A stretch of DNA of 64,000 nucleotides, from NCBI GenBank assembly GCA_016719225.1, contig JADKAN010000002.1, positions 806,001 through 870,000 on the forward strand, given 5' to 3'. Shown here in pieces: positions 62,586 to 64,000 of the stretch (its first letter is position 1; each line of letters begins with the position of its first letter). The DNA comes from Flavobacteriales bacterium (GTDB lineage: Bacteria; Bacteroidota; Bacteroidia; Flavobacteriales_F; PHOS-HE28). The translations under genes and the position numbers were made by a program. The notes under the pieces are model-generated. The model did no database searches, was not told the DNA's origin, and saw nothing but the letters and a program-made list of their open reading frames with translations.

Positions 62586-64000
62586 TCAGTTTTTCAAAAA
62601 AACGGAACTCTTCAACAAACCACCATCCTTCCTTTCGATGCGCAGGGTGTACCAGCCCGGGGCCAGTTGTTCAACAGGTATTTGTGCGGTTCTCTGGCCG
62701 GGCAAAGCATCGGTCATGGTTGCCGCCGAGCTCCTGCCCAGAGGATCGAGCACAACCAATTTTACTGATATGTCCAAAGGACCGGGGAAGGCCACGCTCA
62801 GAACATCGGAAGCGGGGTTGGGGTAGATGCTCGGTTGGTCGTCAGGGAAGGAAAGCACAGCCACAACTGTTCGGGTGCGCGTAGTTGCGCCGTTGATGTC
62901 CACCTGCTCCAGGCGATAGTAATTCACGCCCCATATGGGTATTTCGTCCACGAACTGGTAGTTCTTCGGGAACTGGGTATTGCCGGCAGCGGCTACGGTG
63001 CCGATCGGGGTGAAGGTGACATTGTCCGGACTGCGTTCCACAGTGAAGTAGTGGCTGTCCCGCTCTGTGGCTGTCTCCCAAGTGATGTCGATCACCGGGT
63101 AGTTCGTTGTGGCCTCCAAAGCGATAAGCTCCACGGGTAGCGGCTCGGAACAGGTGACCTGTGCTGCCCATCCGGCATAGTTTTCGTCTCCGTCGGAATA
63201 GAACGCCACAGTAAGGCAGCCGGTGGGGTTGGTCGCCGTCAGTGTACCCGGGGATCCATTGCCGTAGTACGCATTCATGAAGGGAGCGGCGGTTGAGTTC
63301 CCATCGAAAACGGCGAACTCATCGGAGAAATCCAGGTGAAAACTGCTGAACACCAAACTGACCACACCTCCCGGGGTGGATGGGCAAATGGTCGTGGCCA
63401 CGTCGGTGTTGTCGAAATAGTGGCCGGCAGAGCCCCCGTCATCGTAATACATCTCACCGCAAAGCGGAGAAGGGGGTGGCGTGGTCACGCATACATCAAA
63501 TGTGGTGGTAGCGCCCGAATTGTATGGATAGGAGAACACACGTACCCAGTAAGGAGTTCCCGGGATAAGATCAGTCACCGAGAAGTTGAGTGCATGGATA
63601 CATCTGATGTTAGTGAGTGAGCCACAGGAACCACTATACACCCCAAGAACAAGGTCGGTGACGTTGCCTACCACGTTATTGAGGAATACATAGTGCGTGG
63701 GCCCGGTGGCCGTGAATTTGAACCAGACATCGTCGTCGGGGTTTCCTGCACAGGGGGAACCGGGTACCGGGCTTTGAGTGGCGTTGGCCAAAGTGCTTGG
63801 TGTTCCGGCAGTGCAGGCCATATCGGGATCGACGGTAAGTGCCGTGGCCCCGCAGGGGTCATCATTGCTGGGTGGCAGCGGCGGTGGTCCCAAGCTGAAT
63901 GGATCCGGATAGTCACATTGGATCGTGCAGTCCGGCCATGCTTCGGAGCAGCCCCCGCCACTAATTGATGCTGCCGCTGTGTCCATCACGATGGCATTGG
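62586..64000 (-). CDS. T9SS surface protein, N-terminus beyond the window
   Basis: The C-terminal 471 residues are visible; the frame is open to base 64000, so the signal peptide is missing. It has a pre-peptidase-like domain (NDDPCGATALTVDPDMAC, FTATGPTHYVFLNNV), a CUB-like domain (CGEMYYDDGGSAGHYFDN), the fibronectin-like module (VELIALEATTNYPVIDITWE) and a C-terminal T9SS domain (IYPNPASDVLSV). The same modules in the same order occur in the gene at 57550-60657, with only one pre-peptidase-like unit visible. The gene is probably a paralogue. Confidence 0.82.
   Translation of the reverse strand, partial: NAIVMDTAAASISGGGCSEAWPDCTIQCDYPDPFSLGPPPLPPSNDDPCGATALTVDPDMACTAGTPSTLANATQSPVPGSPCAGNPDDDVWFKFTATGPTHYVFLNNVVGNVTDLVLGVYSGSCGSLTNIRCIHALNFSVTDLIPGTPYWVRVFSYPYNSGATTTFDVCVTTPPPSPLCGEMYYDDGGSAGHYFDNTDVATTICPSTPGGVVSLVFSSFHLDFSDEFAVFDGNSTAAPFMNAYYGNGSPGTLTATNPTGCLTVAFYSDGDENYAGWAAQVTCSEPLPVELIALEATTNYPVIDITWETATERDSHYFTVERSPDNVTFTPIGTVAAAGNTQFPKNYQFVDEIPIWGVNYYRLEQVDINGATTRTRTVVAVLSFPDDQPSIYPNPASDVLSVAFPGPLDISVKLVVLDPLGRSSAATMTDALPGQRTAQIPVEQLAPGWYTLRIERKDGGLLKSSVFLKN

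Overview
The window is a continuous piece of a Bacteroidota chromosome, most likely a Flavobacteriales-type lineage with fairly high G+C (about 55-60% by eye). Four things support this. Seven large secreted proteins end in type IX secretion (T9SS) type A sorting domains. Promoters match the Bacteroidota pattern TTTG-N19-TANNTTTG, notably at the tRNA-Glu and rpmH genes. There are DUF4369/TlpA-type and FadL-type envelope proteins and a short (type 3) prolyl-tRNA synthetase. The order rsfS-ftsH-cdsA-psd is one I associate with this phylum. No rRNA, integrase, transposase or CRISPR array was seen.

Layout. Positions 1-23.5 kb are mostly housekeeping and envelope genes: rmuC (cut by the window edge), an L,D-transpeptidase, a BamA/TamA-like barrel with ung, OsmC, an outer-membrane protein with lipA, gapdh, lpxH, an operon gatB/TlpA-like/M1 peptidase-barrel, purine nucleoside phosphorylase with lpxK, a Nif3-like protein with a zinc-ribbon coiled-coil protein, a FadL-like porin with a Tyr/Gly-rich lipoprotein, proS with a conserved unknown, and tRNA-Glu. 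Positions 23.7-30.3 kb hold a paralogous array of T9SS cargo: two copies of a unit made of a small T9SS protein followed by an M6-like metalloprotease. The downstream protease is long but has an in-frame TAG at codon 55; the upstream protease is cut to 73 codons. A stand-alone LytTR DNA-binding protein and three direct repeats with a 21-bp period lie just upstream.

Positions 31.2-49.9 kb are an exopolysaccharide/capsule locus of the Wzx/Wzy type: export lipoprotein, Wzc-like co-polymerase/kinase, flippase, Wzy-like polymerase, several glycosyltransferases, an acetyltransferase, an NAD-dependent epimerase, a WecB/TagA/CpsF transferase, a DUF7033-type deacetylase-like protein and a FemAB/GNAT-like protein. 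A T9SS-secreted parallel beta-helix protein sits in the middle on the opposite strand. No initiating phosphoglycosyl transferase was recognised in the window.

Positions 49.9-57.3 kb return to housekeeping: upp, a membrane protein and a HAD phosphatase, then on the other strand rsfS-ftsH-cdsA-psd-lipoprotein, divergent birA, and rpmH with a clear promoter and terminator. Positions 57.5-64 kb hold three related large T9SS surface proteins built from repeated pre-peptidase-like and CUB-like modules; the last runs off the window.

The accessory content is therefore about the cell surface: a polysaccharide export machine and T9SS cargo, which probably act together in adhesion, matrix formation or polymer processing. 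The best candidates for something unusual are the LytTR/21-bp-repeat/T9SS-protease array and the beta-helix gene embedded in the polysaccharide locus.
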